64,000 nucleotides of DNA, taken from Starkeya sp. ORNL1. GTDB lineage: Bacteria > Pseudomonadota > Alphaproteobacteria > Rhizobiales > Xanthobacteraceae. Location of the stretch: positions 1,240,001-1,304,000 of the forward strand of contig NZ_CP048834.1 in NCBI RefSeq assembly GCF_012971745.1, written 5' to 3'. The position numbers and the translations under genes are program-made. Under the pieces are notes generated by a model, which saw nothing but the letters and a program-made list of their open reading frames with translations, was not told the origin of the DNA and made no database searches. Shown in pieces: positions 33,874 to 42,395 of the stretch. The first letter of the stretch is position 1. Each line of letters opens with the position of its first letter.

Positions 33874-34371
33874 TTAAATCAGGCGGCGCGCGTGCAACAA
33901 CTTCAAGACCAGAGCGCCGGCACGCGCGACGTCGCCATCTATTCGAGTGTCGAGTGCAGTGACCAGGGCGTCCTGTGCCTGTTGGTAGTCATCGTGCCAC
34001 CAAGCGCCGGCGGCCAGCTTAGCAAGATAATCCATCCCGTCTGCGACGGTAGAGAGCACTCGGCTCTCTAGCCGTATCGGTCGCGGAAACCGTGGCGAGT
34101 GGTCTGCGGCCTTCGCCGGATGGAGCATGATGTCCTCTAATGCGAGCTCGATCATGCGGCGCGCCCTTATGATGTCGGAGCCATGGCCCGTTTCCGCGGC
34201 CTCCTCGCAGCTCAGGCGCGCTGCATCGAACGCGAGGCTCTGGCGGCGGGATGCGTGCCCCTCGATAAACGCCGCCGCTTCGTGCAGCGTGCGGAGCTCG
34301 GTGCCATCCTCGGTTCGGACAGGCCTGTCGAAGCTGGAATTCCAAAAAGGCAGATCAGGTTTTCTTTGCAT
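33874..34371 (-). CDS. conserved hypothetical protein, paralogue of the 14.4-kb ORF
   Basis: A 165-residue protein from MQRKPDLPFWNSSFDRPV, which shares [17 protein letters not shown] and an ARRMIELAL helix with the ORF at 14432. It has an extra C-terminal domain of about 75 residues ending in LVLKLLHARRLI. A start at 34494 would add 41 residues (MDNKLEAFLSIERA), but no ribosome-binding site supports it. I do not know the function; the C-terminal half may be a separate helical module. Confidence 0.65.
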   Translation of the reverse strand: MQRKPDLPFWNSSFDRPVRTEDGTELRTLHEAAAFIEGHASRRQSLAFDAARLSCEEAAETGHGSDIIRARRMIELALEDIMLHPAKAADHSPRFPRPIRLESRVLSTVADGMDYLAKLAAGAWWHDDYQQAQDALVTALDTRIDGDVARAGALVLKLLHARRLI

Positions 34372-34649
34372 GGCGGGTGTAACGCGGCAGCCTTCCATCG
34401 GTTCGCCGCCGGGGTACGGGACAACCCCGGTCGGCCCGTCGCATGCAAGGGCAGCCCGCTCAATCGAGAGGAAAGCCTCTAATTTATTGTCCATTTCGAA
34501 ATATCGGAGGCGAAAGAAGCCTTAGCGTTGTTTCTTACGCTGCGGCACCTATCGAAAGTAAATGTTTCGACCATTCGCACACCGACAAATCACCTATTCT
34601 TTGTGTCCGTTTCAGCTTATCTTTCCGGTTGCAATTTCTGAGGTGAGTA

Positions 34650-36347
34650 ATGATTCATGAATGGCTGGACGGGTTGGATGACTCAATCCATGACATCTGC
34701 ATCGTAGGATCCGGCCCGGCAGGTATTTCACTCGCTCTCCAACTGGAACGTTTCGGACTATCGGTCCTGGTGCTGGAATCCGGCGCCCGGGCTCGCGAGG
34801 TGGCCAATCAAGACCTCTCCAGCGCCAACTTTCCTGATTCCGATATGCACTACGAGATGGACACCATTGTCTCCCGACAATTAGGTGGCACGTCGAATCT
34901 CTGGAGCGGCCGTTGCGTACCGTTCGATCCAATAGACTTTGCGCCTAGGCCGTCTCTGGTCGACGGCGCGTGGCCGTTTCGCTATGAGGAATTGCTTCCC
35001 TACTATGATGGCGCGTCCCGGTACGCTCATTCGGGGCCGCCGATATTTAGCCTTCCCTCGGAGAATTCCAGATCCTCCGACGATGACTTCAGTTGCGCCA
35101 CGCTTGAGCGATGGAGCCGCGATCGGCGCATGCACGTCGCGCATAAGGCGCGACTGACCAACAGCCGCCTCATCGATATCCGCTTGCGCGTGACCGCCAC
35201 GGGACTGAACTTCACCGAAGCGGGCCGCGTTCACTCGATCGACGTCGTGCGATCGGATGGCAATGAGCGCCGGCGCATCCGGGTACGCAAGCTTGTCCTG
35301 GCCGCGGGTGGGCTCGAGACGACACGCCTTCTACTCGCCGCGCAGCGCTATGCACCCGAGCGCTTCGGTGGCCGCAACGGCTCGCTCGGGCGCTATTATA
35401 TGGGGCACGTCACCGGCATCATCGCGGAGATCGAGTTCCAGAATCCGGAACTCGATCAGGAACTCGACTTTTTCATCCATGACGGGGTCTATGCGCGCCG
35501 CCGCTTCGTGCCGAGTTTCGCAACCCAGTTGCGCGAGCAGATTCTCAATGTCGCAATGTGGCCGATCATTCCCAAGGTGGCGGACCCCGGGCACGGCAAT
35601 GGCGTGCTGTCGCTCAGTTACCTGGCATTGTCGCATGAGAAGCTGGGCGGACGCCTCGTCGCCGAGTTGATCCGCAAGCGGCACGCCGGCCTGGAAGCCG
35701 ATCGGGGCCTGCATCTGCGAAACGTGCTCAGGGACCTCCCTCACACGGCGGCTTTTGTGCCGAGTTTTCTATGGCGCCGCTATGTTTCGAAGCCTGGACT
35801 GCCTGGGCTATTCCTGCGCAGTCCTGATCATCGCTATGGACTGTTCTACCAGTCGGAGCAATCGCCGAACCCTGATAGCCGGGTCACACTGACCAGCGCC
35901 GTGGATCGCACCGGCTTGCCCAAACTGATGATCGATCTGCGGATACGCGAAGAGGATGCGCAGTCGGTGGTGCGGGCACACGAACTATTCTCGCAGTGGC
36001 TACATCGCAGTGGCCAGGGCACATTGAGTTACAGGATGCCACGGCCCGATCGCATCGACGCAGTGCTCGCACAGGCGCGTCACGGCAGCCATCAGATTGG
36101 CACCGTCCGCTTGGGAAAATCCCGTACGACCGCGGTTGTGGACAAAGATCTCCGGGCGTTCGATTCCCCGAACCTATTCGCGGTCAGCAGCGCCGTGCTG
36201 CCAACGTCCAGCCAAGCCAATCCCACCCTTACAACGATGGCTCTTGCTCTCCGCCTGGCGGACACTCTTGTCCGCGAGGATGCGCGTGAACGCTACCCGG
36301 CGGCCGTCGCAACAATCGAACCAAAGCGATCGACGGTTCAGGCCTGA
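34650..36347 (+). CDS. GMC-family FAD-dependent oxidoreductase
   Basis: A 565-residue flavoprotein. The N-terminal FAD-binding motif reads CIVGSGPAGISLALQLE (GxGxxG), then RQLGGTSNLWSGRCVPFD for the flavin pyrophosphate/cofactor region and VLAAGGLETTRLLL. A C-terminal QIGTVRLG and NLFAVSSAVLPTSSQANPT complete the GMC fold. These enzymes oxidise alcohols or sugars; the substrate is unknown. No signal peptide is visible. GAGGTGAGT precedes the ATG. There is no obvious partner such as a gluconate 2-dehydrogenase subunit nearby. Confidence 0.85.
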   Translation: MIHEWLDGLDDSIHDICIVGSGPAGISLALQLERFGLSVLVLESGARAREVANQDLSSANFPDSDMHYEMDTIVSRQLGGTSNLWSGRCVPFDPIDFAPRPSLVDGAWPFRYEELLPYYDGASRYAHSGPPIFSLPSENSRSSDDDFSCATLERWSRDRRMHVAHKARLTNSRLIDIRLRVTATGLNFTEAGRVHSIDVVRSDGNERRRIRVRKLVLAAGGLETTRLLLAAQRYAPERFGGRNGSLGRYYMGHVTGIIAEIEFQNPELDQELDFFIHDGVYARRRFVPSFATQLREQILNVAMWPIIPKVADPGHGNGVLSLSYLALSHEKLGGRLVAELIRKRHAGLEADRGLHLRNVLRDLPHTAAFVPSFLWRRYVSKPGLPGLFLRSPDHRYGLFYQSEQSPNPDSRVTLTSAVDRTGLPKLMIDLRIREEDAQSVVRAHELFSQWLHRSGQGTLSYRMPRPDRIDAVLAQARHGSHQIGTVRLGKSRTTAVVDKDLRAFDSPNLFAVSSAVLPTSSQANPTLTTMALALRLADTLVREDARERYPAAVATIEPKRSTVQA

Positions 36348-36406
36348 GTGAAGCGGAGTGGACGAGGTGATTTCTCGGACTACCTTGCAGCGCTCGCAAG
36401 GTTCAA

Positions 36407-36538
36407 TTCCATCACTTGATTGAATGCTGCCTAGGCGCTTCCGCTAGGGTGCAAAGTGCTTACTGTTCCACCCTCTACGGCACGTGACGGTGGATGTTTC
36501 GCTGGTCTACCGACAGACCCACTGATGGGCCTTCGACC
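36407..36538. repeat. 130-bp dispersed intergenic repeat, copy B
   Basis: The counterpart of 20521-20652. It keeps CCGCTAGGGTGC, CTACGGCACGTGACGGTGGA, TTTCGCTGGT and GACCCACTG, but the initial palindrome is imperfect (TCCATCACTTGATTGA). It lies between the GMC oxidoreductase and Ku genes and overlaps no ORF. Confidence 0.7.
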
Positions 36539-36620
36539 CGAACTCGCCGACCTTTACGCTTGACAGAGATCACTCGCGAGCGTGACCGTTATAGCGTCTG
36601 ATCTTCTGTCAGCTTGACAC

Positions 36621-36652
36621 GCTTGCTCGCTGCCGTGTCGCAGCGAGCAAGC
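36621..36652. terminator. strong 13-bp hairpin upstream of the first Ku gene
   Basis: GCTTGCTCGCTGC pairs perfectly with GCAGCGAGCAAGC around CGTGTC. No T-tract follows. It lies 72 bases before the Ku ATG, so it may end an upstream transcript or fold in the Ku leader. Confidence 0.55.
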
Positions 36653-36724
36653 TACGGCAGGCCTCGACGCAACCAACGGCCGCCAGCCCCGTTGTCCTGT
36701 TCGGCAATTCAGCCGGAGAATTCG

Positions 36725-37537
36725 ATGGCACCGCGTTCATTCTGGAAAGGCTACCTGAAGCTGTCCCTGGTTACGTGCCCGGTGCAGATGTCACCCGCGA
36801 CCTCAGATCGCGAAAAGATCAAATTCCATACGTTGAACCGTGCCACCGGCCACCGACTCGTCACGCAGATGGTTGACGCAGAAACAGGCGAGCCCGTCGA
36901 GGAAGACGAAGAGGTAAAGGGTTATGAGCGCGGCGAGAACGAGTATGTCCTTCTCGACGACGCCGAAATCGAGGCCGTCGCGCTGGAGAGTACCCGCACG
37001 ATTAACATAGAGACGTTCGTGCCAAAGGATTCGATCAGCTGGATTTGGTACGACCGGCCGCATTACCTCAAGCCAGATGATCCGGTCGGCGAGGAAGCTT
37101 TTTCCGTCATTCGCGACGCCATGGCGGCCACAGAGATGGTCGGCATATCGCGGCTTGTCATGTATCGGCGCGAGCGCGCAGTGATGTTGGAGCCGCGCGA
37201 CAAAGGCATCGTGCTCTGGACATTGCGCTACGGCGATGAAGTTCGCGATCCAGCCAATTATTTCGGGAGCATCGGCGAGGATGAGGTCGACAAGGACCTG
37301 TTGTCTCTCGGCACGTACCTCGTAAAGGAAAAGACCGGCCGCTGGGATGAAAAGTCGCTCAACGATCCTGTCCAGGATCGCCTGCAGGACTTGATCAACG
37401 CCAAGCTCAAGGGTCGTAAGCCCGTCAAACAAGCCAAGGAAGAAGAACCGGAGCGGCCAGCCAACGTCGTGAGCATCCTCGACGCTCTCCGCAAGAGCGT
37501 GGAGACCGAGAGCAAGGGGAAGACCAAGCGGCGCTGA
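36725..37537 (+). CDS. ku: Ku protein (first copy)
   Basis: A 270-residue bacterial Ku. The start is at MAPRSFWKGYLKLSLVTCPV, typical for Ku, with an upstream GGAG. It contains the Ku core: MSPATSDREKIKFHTLN, GYERGENEYVLLDDAEIEAV and VKEKTGRWDEKSLNDPVQDR. The C-terminus carries a basic tail (KGKTKRR) that could bind DNA. Ku binds DNA double-strand ends and recruits LigD for end joining; no ligD gene lies in the window. It converges on a second Ku gene with directly abutting stop codons. Confidence 0.92.
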   Translation: MAPRSFWKGYLKLSLVTCPVQMSPATSDREKIKFHTLNRATGHRLVTQMVDAETGEPVEEDEEVKGYERGENEYVLLDDAEIEAVALESTRTINIETFVPKDSISWIWYDRPHYLKPDDPVGEEAFSVIRDAMAATEMVGISRLVMYRRERAVMLEPRDKGIVLWTLRYGDEVRDPANYFGSIGEDEVDKDLLSLGTYLVKEKTGRWDEKSLNDPVQDRLQDLINAKLKGRKPVKQAKEEEPERPANVVSILDALRKSVETESKGKTKRR

Positions 37538-38413
37538 TTAGCTTGCCTTGCGGCTCTGCGCCCGGGCTGCCGGCCTCTTGGGCGCCGTCCCGGCTCTGAC
37601 TGCCTTCTTCGGAGAAGTCTTCGCGGAGGCCGGCTTGCCCGTGACACCGGCGCTCTGCCGCAGCGCTTCCATGAGGTCCACCACCTTGTCGCGCTTCGCC
37701 AGCTTGGGCGCCTGGATCGTGCGCCCCTCCATCTTCGCCTTCACTAGTTCGGCGAGAGCGGCCTCGTATCGGTCATCAAAGTTCTTGGGATCGAAGCTGC
37801 CGACTTTTGTGCTGATTATGTGCTTGGCCAGATCCAACATCTCGCCCTCGATCTTCATCTCGGGGACGTCATTGAAGGCTTCTTGAACCGAGCGGATTTC
37901 GTAGTTGAAGTGCAGCGTGTTGCCGACAATGCCCCCTTCAAACGGTCGTAGTAGCACCGTGCGCATACGACGGAACAGTACCGCCTGGGCTAAGGCAGCC
38001 ACCTTTTGCGTCCTCATCGCTTCGCGGATTACACCGAAGGCGACGGCGGCAATGCGGCCGTCCGGAGCGAGGTAATAAGGCTTGTCGAGGTAGACGTCGT
38101 TGATGTCATCGCAGGGAACAAAGCGCAGGACGCTGAGCGTCTTGTCGCTGACAGGCGTGGCCGCCGCAATCTCCTCGGGCTCAAGTATGATGTATTCGTC
38201 TTTGCCGACCTCAAAGCCTTTCACCTGGTTTTCGCGATCGACGACGTCGCCGGTGTCCTGATCGACGAATTCGCGTCGCAGCCGATGACCGGTGGTTTGA
38301 TTGAGCGTGTGGAAAGCGACCCGCTCCGAAGTCGATGCCGCGGTATAGAGCGCCACCGGGCAGGTCAATTCGGCCACCTTCAGGAAGCCCTTCCATTGTG
38401 CCCGAGGTGCCAT
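37538..38413 (-). CDS. ku: Ku protein (second copy)
   Basis: A 291-residue Ku paralogue beginning MAPRAQWKGFLKVAELTCPV. It keeps STSERVAFHTLNQTTGHRL, GFEVGKDEYIILEPEEI and STKVGSFDPKNFDDRYEAAL, and has a longer, lysine- and alanine-rich C-terminal extension (KAVRAGTAPKRPAARAQSRK) than the first copy. Two divergent Ku proteins in Rhizobiales can form heterodimers. Its stop (TAA) directly abuts the stop of the plus-strand copy with no base between. A perfect GGAAC-N16-CGTT promoter lies 28 bases upstream of the ATG, so it is probably stress-induced. Confidence 0.92.
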   Translation of the reverse strand: MAPRAQWKGFLKVAELTCPVALYTAASTSERVAFHTLNQTTGHRLRREFVDQDTGDVVDRENQVKGFEVGKDEYIILEPEEIAAATPVSDKTLSVLRFVPCDDINDVYLDKPYYLAPDGRIAAVAFGVIREAMRTQKVAALAQAVLFRRMRTVLLRPFEGGIVGNTLHFNYEIRSVQEAFNDVPEMKIEGEMLDLAKHIISTKVGSFDPKNFDDRYEAALAELVKAKMEGRTIQAPKLAKRDKVVDLMEALRQSAGVTGKPASAKTSPKKAVRAGTAPKRPAARAQSRKAS

Positions 38414-38440
38414 CGACGCGCTCCCTACTACGAGAGACTC

Positions 38441-38465
38441 AACGGCGCCTCGACGACTCCGTTCC
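38441..38465 (-). promoter_or_regulatory. EcfG-type (general stress) promoter of the second Ku gene
   Basis: On the minus strand GGAAC (38465-38461) and CGTT (38444-38441) are separated by exactly 16 bases. The -10 element lies 28 bases before the Ku ATG at 38413. This is a full consensus match. Confidence 0.7.
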
Positions 38466-38650
38466 CGGTACGATGATGACTCTATGCTTCGGCTTCTGGC
38501 CCGCCGTGGCGGGATACCCTCCGAGACCCGGACACTCAGTTCCTAGCGCATATCCGTTTGATCGCCTCGCGTTGCGAATATTCTGCCCGCGAGCGTGGTC
38601 GGTGCGCCGAGCGAACACTAGACGGTGTATTTGTCGTGATGGCCGCCGCC

Positions 38651-39208
38651 TTAGGGCTTTAGCAGCTTGTCTTTTGTGAGCACTCCAGCGGCCTGAAGTC
38701 GTCCCAAGTGATCCGACTCGTTCCAGCTTTCAGCGACCTTGCCGCACTTCATCCGGAAGATGTTGATGCCGGTATAGGTGGTCTCGACATTCGACGGGCC
38801 AACGCCTGCGAAGTCCCCGACTTGCACGCCGGTACGCTTCCAGCGGACCACCACCATGTCGCCACTAACTATGACCTGCTGGACGTCAAACGCCCCACCA
38901 TTGAAAGCCTTGTACCACTCGGCGACCTTTTGCTTGAGCCCGGCGGGCGTCTGCGCATCTTCACCGATGCCGAAATGATGTTTGTAGTCCGTGGACAGAA
39001 TCTCATCGAATACCCTCTCATCAGCGGCTGCGAAGGCGTTCATGTACGCGCTCGCCAGCGCCGCATTCGATTCATCCGTGCCCTTGGCGCAGGCGGCCGC
39101 GGGGCCTTCTTCCTGTGCTTGCGCGGAAACCACGGCGTATAAAGCGCCCTGGGTAAACGTAGCTAAGACGGCGAAAAGTAGCAGGCGATGGCGTAAGGGA
39201 ACACGCAT
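38651..39208 (-). CDS. secreted SnoaL-like/ester-cyclase-type protein
   Basis: A 185-residue protein with a signal peptide (MRVPLRHRLLLFAVLATFTQ, cleavage near SAQAQ). The body (ALASAYMNAFAAADERVFDE, then SGDMVVVRWKRTGVQ and ETTYTGINIFRMKCGKVAES) has the SnoaL/polyketide-cyclase-like cone fold (NTF2 superfamily), which often acts on small lipophilic substrates; the substrate here is unknown. The ATG at 39208 follows AGGAGG. A longer start (39277) only adds an Arg/Cys-rich stretch. Confidence 0.82.
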   Translation of the reverse strand: MRVPLRHRLLLFAVLATFTQGALYAVVSAQAQEEGPAAACAKGTDESNAALASAYMNAFAAADERVFDEILSTDYKHHFGIGEDAQTPAGLKQKVAEWYKAFNGGAFDVQQVIVSGDMVVVRWKRTGVQVGDFAGVGPSNVETTYTGINIFRMKCGKVAESWNESDHLGRLQAAGVLTKDKLLKP

Positions 39209-39308
39209 TCGGATTCCTCCTGCGAGGCGGTGCCACACTGAGCAGCCCGCATCTGCTGCGTCCAGAACGCATGACATGGCGTTCTGCTCCGTCGGCCCAA
39301 CACTGTAT

Positions 39309-39334
39309 GGAACCGAAACTTCAGCCGATCAGTT
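39309..39334 (+). promoter_or_regulatory. near-match EcfG promoter, GGAAC-N17-AGTT
   Basis: GGAAC at 39309-39313 and AGTT at 39331-39334, 17 bases apart, one base off CGTT. It lies 28 bases before the small ORF at 39363. Confidence 0.35.
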
Positions 39335-39362
39335 TCCTTCCGAACGAAAATTCGGAGGAAAC

Positions 39363-39596
39363 ATGGTTCGCGATCCGCGCCGTCTCGATCAAAACACCAT
39401 CGTGATTGACCCAGCGAACGTTGATGCTGTGCTGAACGATAGGCCGACGCCAGTGACCAACCCCTCGGCGCCGCCGCTCGACGAGGTTCGCAATGACAAT
39501 ACCCCTCGCGAAAAGAGGCTCGGCCCGAAGACGCAAAACACGGTCGATGGCTCGCGCGAAGGTACGCCCCTTAAGCCCCGAGACCCACGGCGGTAG
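39363..39596 (+). CDS. small hypothetical protein
   Basis: A 77-residue, proline- and arginine-rich protein (MVRDPRRLDQNTIVIDPANV then GTPLKPRDPRR). TTCGGAGGAAAC precedes the ATG. It looks disordered. The promoter-like motif upstream suggests stress induction. I do not recognise the family. Confidence 0.6.
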   Translation: MVRDPRRLDQNTIVIDPANVDAVLNDRPTPVTNPSAPPLDEVRNDNTPREKRLGPKTQNTVDGSREGTPLKPRDPRR

Positions 39597-39738
39597 AGCT
39601 CGGGTCAGCTGGGTCCGATCAGATGTCGACCGCGATCCGCAATGGCATCAGCTGATCAAGTGACGTTAGTGGTCACCATTCAGTCGGACACGAACATCTG
39701 TCATGGCGGCCTTTTGGGTATGCGCGTGCGCAATCCTA

Positions 39739-39978
39739 TTAATCAACCTCGTCCGGCGTGTCGCCGTAGCGTGCCAGGATTTCAGCCGGCTCAAAGTCGC
39801 CGAGATCCGCATCGCCTTTGCGAGAGAACGCGATTGCGGCGGCAACCGATAAACTCATGGTGCGGGCACGCGACTTGGCCTGATGCTCGTTCTGCGCCTC
39901 GACGCCTTCGCCGGGAACAAGGGTGCCTTCCTCAGTTCGAATGAAAGGAAGGGCTACGTAGTAAGTGATGGTGGACAT
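39739..39978 (-). CDS. small hypothetical protein with ARxGD tail
   Basis: A 79-residue protein starting MSTITYYVALPFIRTEEGTL. It contains an alanine-rich helix (KSRARTMSLSVAAAIAFSRK) followed by GDADLGDFEPAEILARYGD. A diverged copy of the second half occurs at 19973-20239. This layout (helix, then ARFGD/ARYGD) is frequent in Rhizobiales but unassigned. GAGGAGC precedes the ATG. Its neighbour at 39987 ends 8 bases before the start, in the same direction. Confidence 0.7.
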   Translation of the reverse strand: MSTITYYVALPFIRTEEGTLVPGEGVEAQNEHQAKSRARTMSLSVAAAIAFSRKGDADLGDFEPAEILARYGDTPDEVD

Positions 39979-39986
39979 TGCTCCTC

Positions 39987-40235
39987 TCATTCCTTCGGTC
40001 GGGAGTGCAGGGGCGGGGGCGCCGAGTGCCCCTTGAGGTGGAAGTAGGCCGGATCGCCCGTGAGGATCTGCGCCAGCTCGTCGATGTTCTTGACGACCGC
40101 GCCAGCCATGGCCCGATAACCGGATCGCGGCCCGTGCATGCCAGAGAACTTGATGACGCCATCCCGCGCCTTCCTGAGCAGCTCAAGAAGCTCCTTGTCC
40201 TCGATCCTTGGCGGTGAATGGCGAGGCTTCGTCAT
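39987..40235 (-). CDS. small hypothetical protein
   Basis: An 82-residue protein, MTKPRHSPPRIEDKELLELL to LKGHSAPPPLHSRPKE, basic and partly helical (KARDGVIKFSG, KNIDELAQILTG). It ends 8 bases before the start of the ARYGD protein on the same strand, so both are probably in one transcript. Family unknown. Confidence 0.65.
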   Translation of the reverse strand: MTKPRHSPPRIEDKELLELLRKARDGVIKFSGMHGPRSGYRAMAGAVVKNIDELAQILTGDPAYFHLKGHSAPPPLHSRPKE

Positions 40236-40639
40236 GGCAGGCTCCTAGTTGTTCCTATTTTGTTTCCTTTTGGGTTGCGGGAGTCAATGCATTTGGCCGG
40301 CGACGCATTCCTAAGCGATCGCGTGGCGATCGGGCATATCGTCGGGGATGTATCAGCAGGCAGAACGGCTCACGACGGCAACGCTCGACCGGAACTCGCC
40401 CGAGCGGTGAAGCGTTCGTCCTGTATTCAAGGATGTTTGCCCTAAGACGCCCACGGAGACGCAACTCTGGCTCGAATCCTTCCAGAACCGGCAGCCAGAA
40501 TTCTGTCGACGACCATTCTCGTTACGCTGTCGATCTCCCTGCCCCATGACGGCTCGCCGGAATGCGAGGCCGTCGTCGCTGCCAATTCGGAAACCCGCCG
40601 CTTGCCGCCATTCGGGCAAACACTCAAAGGAAGGCCACC
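40236..40639. other. intergenic region with EcfG promoter for the SDR gene
   Basis: About 400 bases between the divergent 40.2-kb and SDR genes. The only strong signal is the GGAAC-N17-CGTT pair at 40391. Short plus-strand ORFs here have no recognisable motif. Confidence 0.45.
40391..40416 (+). promoter_or_regulatory. EcfG-type (general stress) promoter, GGAAC-N17-CGTT
   Basis: GGAAC at 40391-40395 and CGTT at 40413-40416 with a 17-base spacer, a full match to the consensus. It faces the SDR gene at 40640, giving a leader of about 215 bases. Confidence 0.6.
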
Positions 40640-41533
40640 ATGCCCAATCGTTTGAAAATGCAAGATCCGCGCTCGCAGTATCCTAAGCCGCCTTTCCCCG
40701 AGCAGCCACAGGCGGCGCCGGGTCTCGCCCGAAAAATGGACCCGCGTCCAGATCATGGCGAGGAAAGTTATCGCGGATCGGGAAAGCTCGACGGGCGTAA
40801 GGCACTGGTGACTGGCGGCGACTCCGGCATCGGCCGCGCGGCAGCTATCGCTTTCGCTCGCGAAGGCGCGGATGTGGCCATTTCCTACCTTCCTGAGGAA
40901 GAGGCTGACGCCAAGGAGGTCATCGCGCTCATTGAGGTTGAAGGACGCAAGGCGGTCGCGCTCCCCGGCGATGTCAAGGAGGAAGCCTGGTGCCGCGAGT
41001 TGGTGCAGAAGGCGGTATCAGAACTTGGGGGGCTGGACGTTCTGGTCATCAACGCCGGCAGACAACAGTACCGTGATAACATCGAAGAGCTGTCGACGGC
41101 TGACTTCGACAAGACGATGAAGACCAACCTGTACGCTCTGCACTGGATCGCGCAGGCAGCGGTGCCGCATCTGCCGCCCGGCGCATCGGTCGTCACCACG
41201 GCATCGATCCAAGCGTACAAGCCCTCTCCCATCCTGCTCGACTACGCAACGACCAAGGCCGGCATCGTGGCCTATACCAAGGCGCTCGCTAAGCAACTCA
41301 TCGAAAAGGGCATTCGCGCCAATGTGGTTGCGCCCGGCCCCTTCTGGACGGCGTTGCAACCAAGCGGCGGCCAGCCTGACGAGAAAGTCGAGAATTTCGG
41401 CAAGGACAGCGATTTCGGGCGACCAGGCCAACCCGTCGAACTCGCGCCGATTTATGTGCTGCTCGCCTCGCAGGAGGCAAGCTTCATAAACGGCGAGGTC
41501 TTCGGCGTCACGGGCGGCAAAGGTGTCGCCTGA
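40640..41533 (+). CDS. short-chain dehydrogenase/reductase (SDR), general-stress type
   Basis: A 297-residue SDR with an N-terminal extension of about 50 residues. The Rossmann motif is VTGGDSGIGRAAAIAFA (TGxxxGIG), followed by INAGRQQY and the catalytic Ser-Tyr-Lys in TTASIQAYKPSPILLDYATTKAG, read as S...Y-x-x-x-K. A C-terminal NGEVFGVTGGKG ends the fold. This subtype (Gsp39/YhdF-like, NAD(P)-dependent) is stress-induced in several bacteria. AAAGGAAGG precedes the ATG. An EcfG-type promoter upstream fits this. The substrate is unknown. Confidence 0.88.
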   Translation: MPNRLKMQDPRSQYPKPPFPEQPQAAPGLARKMDPRPDHGEESYRGSGKLDGRKALVTGGDSGIGRAAAIAFAREGADVAISYLPEEEADAKEVIALIEVEGRKAVALPGDVKEEAWCRELVQKAVSELGGLDVLVINAGRQQYRDNIEELSTADFDKTMKTNLYALHWIAQAAVPHLPPGASVVTTASIQAYKPSPILLDYATTKAGIVAYTKALAKQLIEKGIRANVVAPGPFWTALQPSGGQPDEKVENFGKDSDFGRPGQPVELAPIYVLLASQEASFINGEVFGVTGGKGVA

Positions 41534-41610
41534 CCGGCCTCGCGACCGGGATGCCTATGCGCCTTTGCCCTTGCTCATGCAGTTCGTCTGACGCGGGCCA
41601 CGATGCGCAG

Positions 41611-41745
41611 ATGACGCTCAATCTCGAGCGCTTCGCTGAACAGATCGAGACGATCTCGTCGGGCGACCTTATCCATGCCGTGAGAGATGGCCGGCTTTTG
41701 GAAGCGCGCTTCGTATTAGGACTTGGAGGCAGGAACAAGGACTAG
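41611..41745 (+). CDS. small hypothetical protein, doubtful
   Basis: A 44-residue ORF, MTLNLERFAEQIETISSGDL to GLGGRNKD, helical and acidic. Longer starts add a Cys/Ser-rich stretch. It has no strong ribosome-binding site. Confidence 0.35.
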   Translation: MTLNLERFAEQIETISSGDLIHAVRDGRLLEARFVLGLGGRNKD

Positions 41746-41756
41746 GATCGGTTGTT
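41732..41756 (+). promoter_or_regulatory. near-match EcfG promoter, GGAAC-N16-TGTT
   Basis: GGAAC at 41732-41736 and TGTT at 41753-41756, 16 bases apart, one base off CGTT. It lies 27 bases before the ATG of the flavodoxin-fold gene at 41784. Confidence 0.4.
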
Positions 41757-41783
41757 AGCCGTCACAACAGGGTGGATCGTCCC

Positions 41784-42395
41784 ATGTCCCTAACGGCCCT
41801 AGCTCTCAATTGTACCTTGAAGCGTGGGAAGGAATCCTCGTCGACCGACAAGTTGCTCGGCGAGGCGCTCGAGGAACTCGCGAAGCTCGGCGTCGACGGC
41901 GAGCGCGTGCGGGTCGCCAATCTCGACATCAAGCCCGGGGTAACGTCGGACGAGGGCGATGGCGACGAGTGGCCGGCGCTTCGTCAACGAATTCTCGACG
42001 CCGACATCCTCATTCTCGGCACGCCGATCTGGCTCGGACAACCGTCTAGCATTGCGAAACGTGTGCTGGAGCGCATGGACGCGTTCCTGGACGAGACCGA
42101 TGACAAGGACAGGATGCCCTCGTTCGGCAAGGTTGCCGTCGTGGCGATAGTCGGCAAGGAAGACGGCGCCCACCATTGCCACGCCGAAATCTTCCAGGCC
42201 CTCAATGACGTTGGGTTCACCATCCCAGCGTGCGGCGGGACCTATTGGATTGGCGAGGCTATGGGCTCAACGGAGTACGCGGATCTGCGAAAGCCCTATG
42301 ACAAGACAGCCCAGGCCACAGGCATGATGGCGGCCAATGCGGTTCACTTGGCCGAGCTTCTTGCGAAACAAACCTACCCGGGGGTCACTGAATAA
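41784..42395 (+). CDS. flavodoxin-fold NAD(P)H-dependent oxidoreductase
   Basis: A 203-residue protein with the flavodoxin-like/FMN-reductase layout: LALNCTLKRGKESSSTDKLL binds flavin phosphate, ADILILGTPIWLGQPSSIAK is the second FMN loop (GTPIW), and CGGTYWIGEAMG is the C-terminal loop. Such enzymes reduce quinones, chromate or nitro compounds, often under stress. An in-frame GTG at 41772 is possible. A candidate stress promoter lies just upstream. This is the last clear gene before the phage-like region. Confidence 0.85.
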   Translation: MSLTALALNCTLKRGKESSSTDKLLGEALEELAKLGVDGERVRVANLDIKPGVTSDEGDGDEWPALRQRILDADILILGTPIWLGQPSSIAKRVLERMDAFLDETDDKDRMPSFGKVAVVAIVGKEDGAHHCHAEIFQALNDVGFTIPACGGTYWIGEAMGSTEYADLRKPYDKTAQATGMMAANAVHLAELLAKQTYPGVTE

